The position numbers and the translations under genes are program-made. The notes under the pieces were generated by a model. The model saw nothing but the letters and a program-made list of their open reading frames with translations, did no database searches and was not told where the DNA came from. Of a stretch of DNA of 64,000 nt, positions 46,681 to 54,128 are shown one piece after another. The DNA is taken from positions 1 through 64,000 of the forward strand of contig JADKIP010000011.1 of NCBI GenBank assembly GCA_016721185.1. Direction: 5' to 3'. The stretch comes from Candidatus Dechloromonas phosphorivorans. GTDB lineage: Bacteria; Pseudomonadota; Gammaproteobacteria; Burkholderiales; Rhodocyclaceae. Each line of letters starts with the position of its first letter. The stretch's first letter is position 1.

Positions 46681-47385
46681 TTATTTTGCGAGATTAAGCT
46701 TTTGCTCGATACGATCCAGCGCCATAGCCCCCGGAACCCGCTCACCGTCTGCAAAAAACATCGTCGGCGTTCCGGTGATATTCAACTTACGGCCAAACTC
46801 CTGATTCTTGCCAACCGCCGCCGTATCGCAATCATCCCTGCCAGACGGGGCCTTGCCATCAACCATCCAGTCATTCCACGACTTGGCACGGTCAGCCGAA
46901 CACCATATCTGCTTTGATTTGCGGACAGAGTCTTCAGACAAAATCGGATACAGGAAGGTGTAAATTGTCACGTTATCCAACTTGAGCAAATCCTTTGCGA
47001 GGCGTTTGCAATAGCCACAGTTGGGATCCTCAAAAGTTGCCAGCAGGCGCTTGCCATCTCCGCGAACATGCTTGATCGCACGCTCCAAAGGCAATTCGTT
47101 GAACTTGATCGCAGTCAGTTTCTTCATCCGATCGTCCGTGACATTTTTCATGCTCTTGCCGTCGATCAGCTGCCCACCAACCACAATCGCCGTCATTTTT
47201 TCGTCGGTGTAAAAAATACTACCCTCTGCATAAACCTCGTAAAGGCCAAGGTATCCCGACTTGCTGACACTTTCCACCTTTGCACCCAGCTTGGCCTCCA
47301 TACCTTTTCTGATATCCGCCTCATCGGCCACGACAGCGGATCCGAAAGCCAGCAGCAGAGCAAGCGGTAAAAATTTTTTCAACAT
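46681..47385 (-). CDS. dsbC: Periplasmic thiol:disulfide interchange protein DsbC
   Basis: A 234-residue disulfide isomerase. The signal peptide is MLKKFLPLALLLAFGSAVVA. An N-terminal dimerisation domain (IRKGMEAKLGAKVESVSKSG, LYEVYAEGSIFYTDEKMTAI) is followed by a thioredoxin fold with the active site DPNCGYCKRLAKDL and the cis-proline loop ITGTPTMFFADGERVPG. The ATG at 47385 has AGGAG seven bases upstream; a TTG just before is not needed. It is nine bases from the hydroxylase gene upstream. It may help mature the c-type cytochromes and other periplasmic enzymes nearby. Confidence 0.92.
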   Translation of the reverse strand: MLKKFLPLALLLAFGSAVVADEADIRKGMEAKLGAKVESVSKSGYLGLYEVYAEGSIFYTDEKMTAIVVGGQLIDGKSMKNVTDDRMKKLTAIKFNELPLERAIKHVRGDGKRLLATFEDPNCGYCKRLAKDLLKLDNVTIYTFLYPILSEDSVRKSKQIWCSADRAKSWNDWMVDGKAPSGRDDCDTAAVGKNQEFGRKLNITGTPTMFFADGERVPGAMALDRIEQKLNLAK

Positions 47386-47394
47386 CAAATTCTC

Positions 47395-48558
47395 CTAGAG
47401 GGTTCCAAGTGCGTAGCGCACAAGGGTATTTTTTACCAAGGGTAAGCCATTAGTCAGATTCAACCCAAGATTGCGTATCGACCGCAAACCCGGCGGCGCC
47501 TCGCGAAACAGTCGGCGCAAACCATCTGTTGCCGTCTGCATCAATACCGTCTCTTCACGACGCGCCCTTTGGTAGCGTCGCAGAAAACGCTCTTCGCCGA
47601 TATCGCGCCAAGGTTGCGCAACGGACAATAGAGCAGCCAACTCTTTGGCATCCTGAAAACCCAGGTTGATACCGTGCCCCGATAGCGGGTGAATACCGTG
47701 AGCCGCATCGCCAATGAGCGCGAGACGAGGCGCAACCGTCTGAGGCACTCGCATCAAACGCAAGGGGAATGCAGCAGGTGCAGTGAGGGGCTGGAGTTGC
47801 CCCAGGGCGAGACGTCCAGCCTCGGAAACTCGGTCACACAACTGCTCCGGGGGCAAAGCGCAAAGCTCGTCGGCATGTTCATCATCAGTGGACCACACCA
47901 CCGAAATGCGGTTCCCGGGTAGCGGCAGATAAGCCAGTACGCCATCATCTCGAAACCATTGATAGGCAATATTATGGTGTGGCTTTTCAGTTGTGAAATT
48001 AGCCACCAGCCCTTTTTCACCATAGGGCGTGTTGACCGCAGCCAGACCAGCAGCCTGGCGAACCCAGGAATCACGGCCATCAGCCCCCACGAGCAGTTTC
48101 GCAGAGATCGTCGAGCCATCGCTCAAGGTAAGAAGCGCGGCCTCTTGACGAAACTCAAGCTGAGCTGGCTTTGCAGGGCAAAACAAAGTGAGGTTGCTTT
48201 GTCGCTTGGCACTTTCCCAAAACTCGCAAGCCATCAACGATGATTCGAGAATCCAGCCTAGCTCGGATACACCTGCTTCAAATGTCGAAAACTCAAGCTC
48301 GCCTCCCGCATCGCCAAAAATACGCATGGCGCGAATTGGGGTAAGACGCGAAGCGTCGAAATGACGCCATGCACCAATCGACTCCAAAAAAGCAGCATTG
48401 ACCGGACTGACCGCATAAACACGCGCATCCCAACCTAGCGCCGGACGGGGCTGCTGGCTCTCAACAAGCGCTATACGCAGCCGACTGTCGCGTAACGCAA
48501 GCGCCAAGCTCGCGCCAGCCAAACCGCCGCCGACGATGATGAGGTCAAATTGCTGCAT
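47395..48558 (-). CDS. FAD-dependent ubiquinone-biosynthesis hydroxylase (UbiH/UbiF/COQ6 family)
   Basis: A 387-residue aromatic-ring monooxygenase. The FAD Rossmann motif is FDLIIVGGGLAGASLALALR, the DG motif is LLVGADGRDSWVRQAAGL, and the second FAD motif is ALIGDAAHGIHPLSGHGINL with GFQDAKELA. These mark the ubiquinone hydroxylase group. UbiH, UbiF, UbiI and UbiM are too close to tell apart here. It is upstream of dsbC with nine bases between, so probably co-transcribed. One 13-mer tag (48031) lies in it and encodes AAVN. Confidence 0.88.
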   Translation of the reverse strand: MQQFDLIIVGGGLAGASLALALRDSRLRIALVESQQPRPALGWDARVYAVSPVNAAFLESIGAWRHFDASRLTPIRAMRIFGDAGGELEFSTFEAGVSELGWILESSLMACEFWESAKRQSNLTLFCPAKPAQLEFRQEAALLTLSDGSTISAKLLVGADGRDSWVRQAAGLAAVNTPYGEKGLVANFTTEKPHHNIAYQWFRDDGVLAYLPLPGNRISVVWSTDDEHADELCALPPEQLCDRVSEAGRLALGQLQPLTAPAAFPLRLMRVPQTVAPRLALIGDAAHGIHPLSGHGINLGFQDAKELAALLSVAQPWRDIGEERFLRRYQRARREETVLMQTATDGLRRLFREAPPGLRSIRNLGLNLTNGLPLVKNTLVRYALGTL

Positions 48559-48598
48559 AACAGCAATTATTTTGCTTCGATAAAATCAAACAAGGCGC

Positions 48599-48958
48599 TC
48601 AGGCGGGATTCCCGCCAGACGGCGGCTTGTTCTGGCGCGGTCGACGATTATTATTACTATTATTGTTGCTGCCTGGATTGTTACTACGAGGGCGGTGTTT
48701 TTTCGCCTGCCCCGTACCCGCTGGCTTGTTTTGAAACATTGGCGGACGATCTTGACCACCCTGCTCATTGCCAGAGATTCGGTTACCAGGTGCAAGCTGA
48801 ATTTCCAGCTCGATAATTTCATCCCACTGCTCGTCCGTTCGGTCTCGCTCTGGAATAGAAAGCAGGTCACGCAAACGGCGACGATTATCGTTGGGTGGAG
48901 GGGCCACTGCTACAGCGGGCAGGACTTCGGGCGGGGTATCAGGATTGGAATTAGTCAT
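48599..48958 (-). CDS. Hypothetical low-complexity protein
   Basis: A 119-residue protein with an ordered middle (NRRRLRDLLSIPERDRTDEQ, WDEIIELEIQLAPGNR) and a disordered C-terminus rich in Asn, Arg, Pro and Gly (SNNPGSNNNSNNNRRPRQNK). The basic, Asn-rich tail suggests binding to nucleic acid or a surface, but no family is recognised. It lies 55 bases after the HU gene and 40 before the hydroxylase gene, on the same strand. The codon pattern and the charged helical middle support a real gene. Confidence 0.6.
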   Translation of the reverse strand: MTNSNPDTPPEVLPAVAVAPPPNDNRRRLRDLLSIPERDRTDEQWDEIIELEIQLAPGNRISGNEQGGQDRPPMFQNKPAGTGQAKKHRPRSNNPGSNNNSNNNRRPRQNKPPSGGNPA

Positions 48959-49013
48959 CGCAAATTAAAAAACGGAGCCCGGCAAAGCGAGCCCCGCATT
49001 GAGTAATGCCAGA

Positions 49014-49313
49014 TTACTTCTTTTTGGCAGGGGACTTCTTGGGTGCAACGGCAGCCTTAAAGGCTGTACCAGCAGTAAATTTTGGAACCGTGGTGGCGGG
49101 AATCTTCAGCGTAGCACCAGTCTTTGGATTTTTGCCGGTACGCGCAGCGCGCTGTGCCGACTTGAAAGTACCAAATCCAACGAGAGTAACCGACTCTCCC
49201 TTGGCAACGGTCTGGACCACTGCACCGACAATGGCAGACAACACCTTGTCAGCAGCAGCCTTGGTAACACCAGCTTCTTTTGCAGCAACTTCGACCAGCT
49301 CGGATTTATTCAT
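49014..49313 (-). CDS. hupB: DNA-binding protein HU with lysine-rich tail
   Basis: A 99-residue histone-like protein. It begins MNKSELVEVAAKEAGVTKAA. The DNA-binding arm signature is VGFGTFKSAQRAARTGKNPK, with the intercalating proline in the following GATLKIPATT segment. The C-terminal PKKSPAKKK extends a few residues beyond E. coli HU and adds charge, resembling HU variants of some betaproteobacteria. AGGAGG lies before the ATG. Confidence 0.95.
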   Translation of the reverse strand: MNKSELVEVAAKEAGVTKAAADKVLSAIVGAVVQTVAKGESVTLVGFGTFKSAQRAARTGKNPKTGATLKIPATTVPKFTAGTAFKAAVAPKKSPAKKK

Positions 49314-49487
49314 CTAAGTGCCTCCTGTTACTTGATTATGTGTAAGAAAACTGGCCGTTGAAACGGCAGCATTCTTAAAGTAGCACACCTTGATAAATAA
49401 GTGTTGGCACGAAAACCCTTATTTGGCAAGGATACTATGAAAATTTACGATTTAAACAATTTGAGTGCAAACACGATCCGCAAAAGA

Positions 49488-49512
49488 CAACCCCGGTGCA
49501 TGACCGGGGTTG
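49488..49512 (-). terminator. Terminator of the nap operon
   Basis: CAACCCCGGT, GCATG and ACCGGGGTTG form a perfect ten-pair hairpin 25 bases after the napC stop. On the minus strand it is followed by TCTTTTGC. Confidence 0.75.
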
Positions 49513-49536
49513 GGCACTACTAAAAAGGAAAGATAT

Positions 49537-50160
49537 TTACTTGCTTTCTTCCTTTGGCTTTTCGCCGTGGGAAATCTCAGCAGCACCTTCATTCCGCTTG
49601 CCAATGTGCTGATCGATTTGCGGCAAGGTGTGTGCAATACCCTTATGACAATCAATACAGGTCTTGCCTTCATCAAACGCTACCGGATGCATACGTGCAG
49701 CACGATTGCCCTGCTCCGTATAATCCATGTAGTCGTAGTTATGACAGTTGCGGCACTCCCGCGAGTCATTGGCCTTCATTCGCCGCCACTCGTTCTGTGC
49801 CAACTGAGCCCGCTTGGCATTGAACTTCTCAGGCGTATCAATCGTACCCAAAAGCTTATGCAAAACCTCGTTGGATGCCTGAACCTTGCGAATCATCTTC
49901 GGCCCCCACTCTTTAGGCACATGGCAATCCGGACAGGTCGCTCTTACACCGGTACGGTTGGTGTAGTGGATCGTGTTCTGATATTCCTTAAAAACATTTT
50001 CCTGCATTTCATGACAAGAAATACAGAAAGACTCTTTATTGGTTGCTTCAAGCGCCCAGTTAAAGCCACCCCAAAAAACAATACCAGCCACAAACAGTAG
50101 CAACACCGTCACCACGCCGATACGTTTTACCCAACTCGGTATGTATTTGTTCAGGCTCAT
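49537..50160 (-). CDS. napC: Tetraheme c-type cytochrome NapC (NapC/NirT family)
   Basis: A 207-residue quinol dehydrogenase anchored by one N-terminal helix (IGVVTVLLLFVAGIVFWGGF). Four heme sites are seen: SFCISCHEM, TCPDCHVP, ECRNCHNY and TCIDCHKG. It takes electrons from the quinol pool and passes them to NapB-NapA. The start shares one base with the napB stop (TAATG). It is last in napDABC. No napEFGH is seen, so NapC is the likely sole electron entry. Confidence 0.95.
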   Translation of the reverse strand: MSLNKYIPSWVKRIGVVTVLLLFVAGIVFWGGFNWALEATNKESFCISCHEMQENVFKEYQNTIHYTNRTGVRATCPDCHVPKEWGPKMIRKVQASNEVLHKLLGTIDTPEKFNAKRAQLAQNEWRRMKANDSRECRNCHNYDYMDYTEQGNRAARMHPVAFDEGKTCIDCHKGIAHTLPQIDQHIGKRNEGAAEISHGEKPKEESK

Positions 50161-50606
50161 TATTCAGCTCCTTTTTTAGCCGCCGGTTTGTACGTGTTTT
50201 CGACAAGTGGTTTTGCGTCGAATTGCGGCACGTGACACTGCTGGCAGAAATAACGACGGGGTGAAATATTGGTCTGTTTCTTGTCTTCCCGATCCAGATA
50301 GTGCGACTTGGCGACCTTGGTTGCGCCGGTTTCTTCGGCCCGCTCCTTGGAGTGACAGTCCATACACTTATTGAAGTTCTGAGTAATGACGTAACCCTTG
50401 ACGCTATGCGGAATCAGCGGCGGTTGCTTTTGGAAGTTACGGGTAATTGTTTGCTGATCCTTTTCAGGCCGGAACATATCGACCTTTGAATTTCCCTCGA
50501 TAGTCACATTGCCGATTTCGTTGACCAGTTTTTCCTGCGCACCGACGCTGCTTACTCCAGAAAGGAGCACTGTAGCCGCCAGAGCAAGGGCAGGGATAAA
50601 TCGCAT
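50160..50606 (-). CDS. napB: Diheme cytochrome c subunit of periplasmic nitrate reductase
   Basis: A 148-residue periplasmic protein with signal peptide MRFIPALALAATVLLSGVSS (cleaved after VGA). The two heme-binding sites are KCMDCHSKE and FCQQCHVPQ. PPLIPHSVKGYVITQNFNKC is a family block that includes a heme-ligating His. It receives electrons from NapC for NapA. It lies 71 bases after napA, with AGGAGG before the ATG. Confidence 0.95.
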   Translation of the reverse strand: MRFIPALALAATVLLSGVSSVGAQEKLVNEIGNVTIEGNSKVDMFRPEKDQQTITRNFQKQPPLIPHSVKGYVITQNFNKCMDCHSKERAEETGATKVAKSHYLDREDKKQTNISPRRYFCQQCHVPQFDAKPLVENTYKPAAKKGAE

Positions 50607-50677
50607 GTTTCTTTCCTCCTATGGACGACCGGGGCAATGCCCACGGCCGTTTTTATTCATTTCTAGCGTTGACCGTA

Positions 50678-52894
50678 TCAGGCCCTGGTTACCTTGACAG
50701 CGCACTTCTTGTAGTCAGTTTCCTTTGAAATCGGGCAAGTCGCATCCAAAGTCAACTTATTGACCAGACGCCCTGCATCAAAGAAAGGAATAAAGACCAA
50801 GCCGCGCGGCGGCTTGTTACGGCCGCGCGTTTCGATACGAAGCGTAATTTCACCACGACGGGAAGCCACTTTGACCTCCATACCGCGCTGTAGCCTACGA
50901 GCTTTGGCATCGTCCGGGTGCATGAATACAACAGCATCCGGAAATGCCTTATAAAGCTCAGGCACCCGACGCGTCATTGTCCCCGTGTGCCAGTGTTCGA
51001 GCACCCGACCGGTGGACATCCAGAGATCAAACTCTTTATCCGGAACCTCGGCAGCAGGCTGGTAAGGCAGCGCGAAAATGTAGAGCACGTCATACATGGT
51101 CTTGCCCTTGAAGCTCGGTGCCTTGGCAAGAAGATCAGCCGGCCAGACCTCTTCCATCTTGAAGCGCTTGGAGAATTCAATAAGCTGCCACAGGTCAGAA
51201 CGCGACTCGCCCGGCCCCTTGACCTGCTGCCGCCAGAACTGGGTACGGCGCTCGGCATTACCGTAGGCACCTTCCTTCTCAACCCACATTGAAGTCGGCA
51301 GAATCAAGTCTGCGGCCATCGCAGAAACGGTTGGATACGGATCGGAAACAACGATAAAGTTTTCAGGTTTACGCCAGCCTGGGTAAAGCTCTTCGTTGAT
51401 ATTCGGGCCAGCCTGCATATTGTTATTGCACTGCTGCCAATAGAAATTGACCTTGCCGTCCTTCAGCGCACGCGCCATTGCGACCGCGTGGTAGCCGACC
51501 TTGGCGGGAATAGTGCCATCCGGCAAACCCCAAAGGTGTTCGGCATGCTTGCGATGCTCTGGATTGGTCACAACCATATCGGCCGGCAGACGATGCGAGA
51601 AAGTACCGACTTCGCGAGCCGTACCGCAAGCGGAAGGCTGCCCCGTCAGAGAGAACGGACTGTTGCCTGGCTCGGAAATCTTGCCAGTCAGCAAGTGGAT
51701 GTTATAGACAAGGTTGTTGGCCCAGGTACCGCGGGTATGCTGATTGAAACCCATGGTCCAGAAGGAGGTAACCTTGATCTTGGGGTCTGCATACAACTCA
51801 GCCAGCGACTTGAGATCCTTCTCCGAAACACCGGAAAGCTTTGAAACTTTCTCAACGGTATATTCGGCAACAAATTTCTTGTATTCGTCGAAGGTGATTG
51901 CCTCGGACTTGCCGGTATCACCCTTTGGCTTCCCGTCAGCACCGGGATAACCGTTACTGGTTGCATCCTTTTCAAGGGCATGCGTTGGACGCAGGCCGTA
52001 GCCGATGTCAGTCGCGCTCTTCTTGAAATTGATATTTTTGTCGATGAATGCCTGATTTACCTTGCCGTTCTGGATGATGTAGTTGGCGATGTAATTCAGG
52101 ATCGCCAAGTCCGTCTGCGGCGTAAAGATCATCGGAATATCGGCCAGCTCGTAGGAGCGATGCTCGAAAGTCGACAACACCGCAACTTTGACGTTCTTGC
52201 TGGAGAGCTTGCGGTCGGTAATGCGCGTCCAGAGAATCGGGTGCATTTCGGCCATGTTGGAGCCCCAAAGCACAAAGGCGTCGGCATGCTCGATATCGTC
52301 ATAGCAGCCCATCGGCTCGTCGATGCCGAAGGTACGCATGAAACCTGCAACCGCCGAAGCCATACAGTGGCGTGCGTTGGGATCAAGATTGTTGGTGCGG
52401 AAACCAGCCTTCATCAGCTTGGCAGCAGCATAGCCTTCCCAAACTGTCCATTGGCCGGAACCGAACATGGCCAAGGCATCCGGCCCCTTTGCCTTGAGCG
52501 TAGCCTTGGCTTTCTCTTCCATGATATCGAAAGCCTGTTTCCAGGAAATCGGTGCGAATTCGCCATTTTTGTCGTACTTGCCGTCGGTCATCCGCAACAT
52601 CGGCGTCTTGAGACGGTCACTGCCATACATGATCTTGGAGAGGAAGTAGCCCTTGATGCAGTTCAGGCCACGATTGACCGGCGCATCAGGGTCGCCCTGG
52701 GTTGCTACAACCTGTCCGTCCTGTGTTCCGACCAAAACACTACAGCCGGTACCGCAGAAACGGCATGGAGCCTTGTCCCAGCGAATTTCGTCTTTGCCCG
52801 GAGCGGCAACTGCCGTCGCACCTTGCAACCCTGCTGCCGACATCGCCGCCGCTGCTGCATTGGCTTTGATGAATTCCCGTCGATTGAGTTTCAC
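50678..52894 (-). CDS. napA: Periplasmic nitrate reductase catalytic subunit, about 90 residues short
   Basis: A molybdopterin enzyme reducing nitrate to nitrite. It starts at GTG 52894, overlapping the napD stop (GTGA) behind GAGGAGG. The twin-arginine signal is LNRREFIKANAAAAAMSAAG. The [4Fe-4S] cysteines are C44, C47, C51 and C79 (APCRFCGTGCSVLVGTQDG). The molybdenum-ligand Cys is in NARHCMASAVAGF. The length is 738 residues against about 828 for E. coli-type NapA. The missing block lies at KTMYDVLY/IFALPYQP (about 51077-51085), where homologues have about 90 extra residues. The frame is kept. It could be a natural short form, a real deletion or an assembly collapse. Confidence 0.93.
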   Translation of the reverse strand: MKLNRREFIKANAAAAAMSAAGLQGATAVAAPGKDEIRWDKAPCRFCGTGCSVLVGTQDGQVVATQGDPDAPVNRGLNCIKGYFLSKIMYGSDRLKTPMLRMTDGKYDKNGEFAPISWKQAFDIMEEKAKATLKAKGPDALAMFGSGQWTVWEGYAAAKLMKAGFRTNNLDPNARHCMASAVAGFMRTFGIDEPMGCYDDIEHADAFVLWGSNMAEMHPILWTRITDRKLSSKNVKVAVLSTFEHRSYELADIPMIFTPQTDLAILNYIANYIIQNGKVNQAFIDKNINFKKSATDIGYGLRPTHALEKDATSNGYPGADGKPKGDTGKSEAITFDEYKKFVAEYTVEKVSKLSGVSEKDLKSLAELYADPKIKVTSFWTMGFNQHTRGTWANNLVYNIHLLTGKISEPGNSPFSLTGQPSACGTAREVGTFSHRLPADMVVTNPEHRKHAEHLWGLPDGTIPAKVGYHAVAMARALKDGKVNFYWQQCNNNMQAGPNINEELYPGWRKPENFIVVSDPYPTVSAMAADLILPTSMWVEKEGAYGNAERRTQFWRQQVKGPGESRSDLWQLIEFSKRFKMEEVWPADLLAKAPSFKGKTMYDVLYIFALPYQPAAEVPDKEFDLWMSTGRVLEHWHTGTMTRRVPELYKAFPDAVVFMHPDDAKARRLQRGMEVKVASRRGEITLRIETRGRNKPPRGLVFIPFFDAGRLVNKLTLDATCPISKETDYKKCAVKVTRA

Positions 52895-53148
52895 GCCTCT
52901 ACCTCCTCGTTGTCTGATTCGTTGCCGCTGTATTGATAAACCATGGCTACCGATGCAACACCGGGAATACCATGCAAAGCCACGTAACTGTCCGCAGCCA
53001 AATTTGTATCGTCGTCCTCTAACGTGACGACAACCTTTCCTTCCGGGGTCTGAGCATGAATCTCCACACCCGGCATTTGGAGCAACGCAGCACAAGCCTC
53101 TTCGAGCCGCGCTGGCGCAATGTACAAAATGGCACTGGAAATATTCAT
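52891..53148 (-). CDS. napD: NapD, Tat-signal-binding chaperone of NapA
   Basis: An 85-residue cytoplasmic chaperone with a ferredoxin-like fold. It starts MNISSAILYIAPARLEEACA at 53148; an upstream open extension to 53226 has unrelated Cys-rich sequence and is not used. It binds the twin-arginine signal of NapA until the cofactor is inserted. The family features are the PGVEIHAQTPEGKVVVTLED strand pair and HGIPGVASVAMVYQYS. It is first in napDABC and overlaps the napA start by four bases. Confidence 0.9.
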   Translation of the reverse strand: MNISSAILYIAPARLEEACAALLQMPGVEIHAQTPEGKVVVTLEDDDTNLAADSYVALHGIPGVASVAMVYQYSGNESDNEEVEA

Positions 53149-53226
53149 CCGACCTAGACTCCCAAAGAGCATCTGCATTGAGCAGTAGCAAGCTTCGCAG
53201 TCTTCCTGATCATCAAATGGCTGCAC

Positions 53227-53252
53227 TTGATTTGCGTCAACTACTTGACGCT
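53227..53252. promoter_or_regulatory. FNR/ANR-like box with overlapping perfect palindrome
   Basis: TTGATTTGCGTCAA (53227-53240) matches the FNR/ANR consensus TTGAT-N4-ATCAA at nine of ten. Overlapping it, GCGTCAA-CTAC-TTGACGC (53235-53252) is a perfect 7-4-7 palindrome. It lies about 80 bases before the napD start. Oxygen-responsive control of nap is inferred. The rest of the 303-base gap is very AT-rich. Confidence 0.5.
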
Positions 53253-53451
53253 TGCAGATTGGTAGTAGTTCTAATGAATTGTATAAATAATACTTTTTAG
53301 CTAGTTACAACAATGAATAGTGAACTCTATTTAATTGCGAGCTAATATATTCATGAGCTATCGATACAATTAACTTGATCAATTTGCCAAATTATCACCT
53401 CACCACTAACATTCGTTCGTTGTCACTTTTTAACCACCAGGAGAAATCACC

Positions 53452-54015
53452 ATGTCGATCATCAACAGCCAAATCAAACCGTTTAAAGCCACCGCTTTTC
53501 TAAATGGCAAGTTCATTCCAGTTTCCGATACCGACCTGAAAGGCAAGTGGTCAATCGTCTTCTTTTACCCCGCCGACTTCACGTTTGTCTGCCCGACTGA
53601 ACTCGGTGATCTGGCTGACGTTTATCCAGAATTCCAGAAACTGGGTGTCGAGTGCTACTCAGTGTCCACTGACACGCACTTCACGCACAAGGCATGGCAC
53701 GACACCTCGGACACCATCCGGAAAATCACCTACCCGATGATCGGCGATCCGACTGGCGCAATCACCCGCAACTTCGACGTGATGATTGAAGAAGAAGGCT
53801 TGGCACTGCGCGGGACTTTTGTCATTAATCCGGAAGGCGTGATCAAGGTTGCAGAAATTCACGACCTGGGCATTGGCCGTGATGCCAAGGAACTGCTGCG
53901 CAAGGTACAAGCCGCTCAATACGTCGCCTCCCACCCCGGCGAAGTTTGCCCGGCCAAATGGACCCCGGGCGACGCTACCCTGACGCCTTCCCTGGATCTG
54001 GTTGGCAAGATCTAA
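53452..54015 (+). CDS. ahpC: Alkyl hydroperoxide reductase subunit C (typical 2-Cys peroxiredoxin)
   Basis: A 187-residue peroxidase reducing H2O2 and organic peroxides. It starts MSIINSQIKPFKATAFLNGK behind AGGAG. The peroxidatic Cys47 is in FYPADFTFVCPTELGDLADV and the resolving Cys in HPGEVCPAKWTPGDATL. The Thr and Arg that activate Cys47 are present (TFVCP; ALRGTFVINPEG). Divergent from nap; ahpF follows after two hairpins. Confidence 0.96.
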   Translation: MSIINSQIKPFKATAFLNGKFIPVSDTDLKGKWSIVFFYPADFTFVCPTELGDLADVYPEFQKLGVECYSVSTDTHFTHKAWHDTSDTIRKITYPMIGDPTGAITRNFDVMIEEEGLALRGTFVINPEGVIKVAEIHDLGIGRDAKELLRKVQAAQYVASHPGEVCPAKWTPGDATLTPSLDLVGKI

Positions 54016-54036
54016 ATAGCAAATCAGAGAGTCAAT

Positions 54037-54057
54037 CCGCTCCCAATCCGGGAGCGG
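54037..54057 (+). terminator. First hairpin between ahpC and ahpF
   Basis: CCGCTCCC, AATCC and GGGAGCGG form an eight-pair stem 21 bases after the ahpC stop, without a T run. It probably stabilises or attenuates the transcript. Confidence 0.5.
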
Positions 54058-54072
54058 CATAGATTCCAGCGC

Positions 54073-54096
54073 AAAGGGAGGCTTCGGCCGCCCTTT
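54073..54096 (+). terminator. Second hairpin between ahpC and ahpF (TTCG loop)
   Basis: AAAGGG-A-GGC, a TTCG tetraloop, then GCC-G-CCCTTT. Ten positions with one mismatch. Partial termination here would explain high ahpC relative to ahpF. Confidence 0.5.
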
Positions 54097-54128
54097 CCAG
54101 TGGAATTAAAAACATAAGGGAGAACAGC

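Noticed and set aside
48965..49000. GGGCTC/GAGCCC repeat after HU as a terminator
   Set aside because: On inspection the copies are direct rather than inverted on the transcribed strand, so no stable hairpin forms.
53317..53330. ATAGTGAACTCTAT as an OxyR site before ahpC
   Set aside because: The ATAG/CTAT spacing is one base short of the OxyR consensus and the expected second half at one helical turn is not clear.
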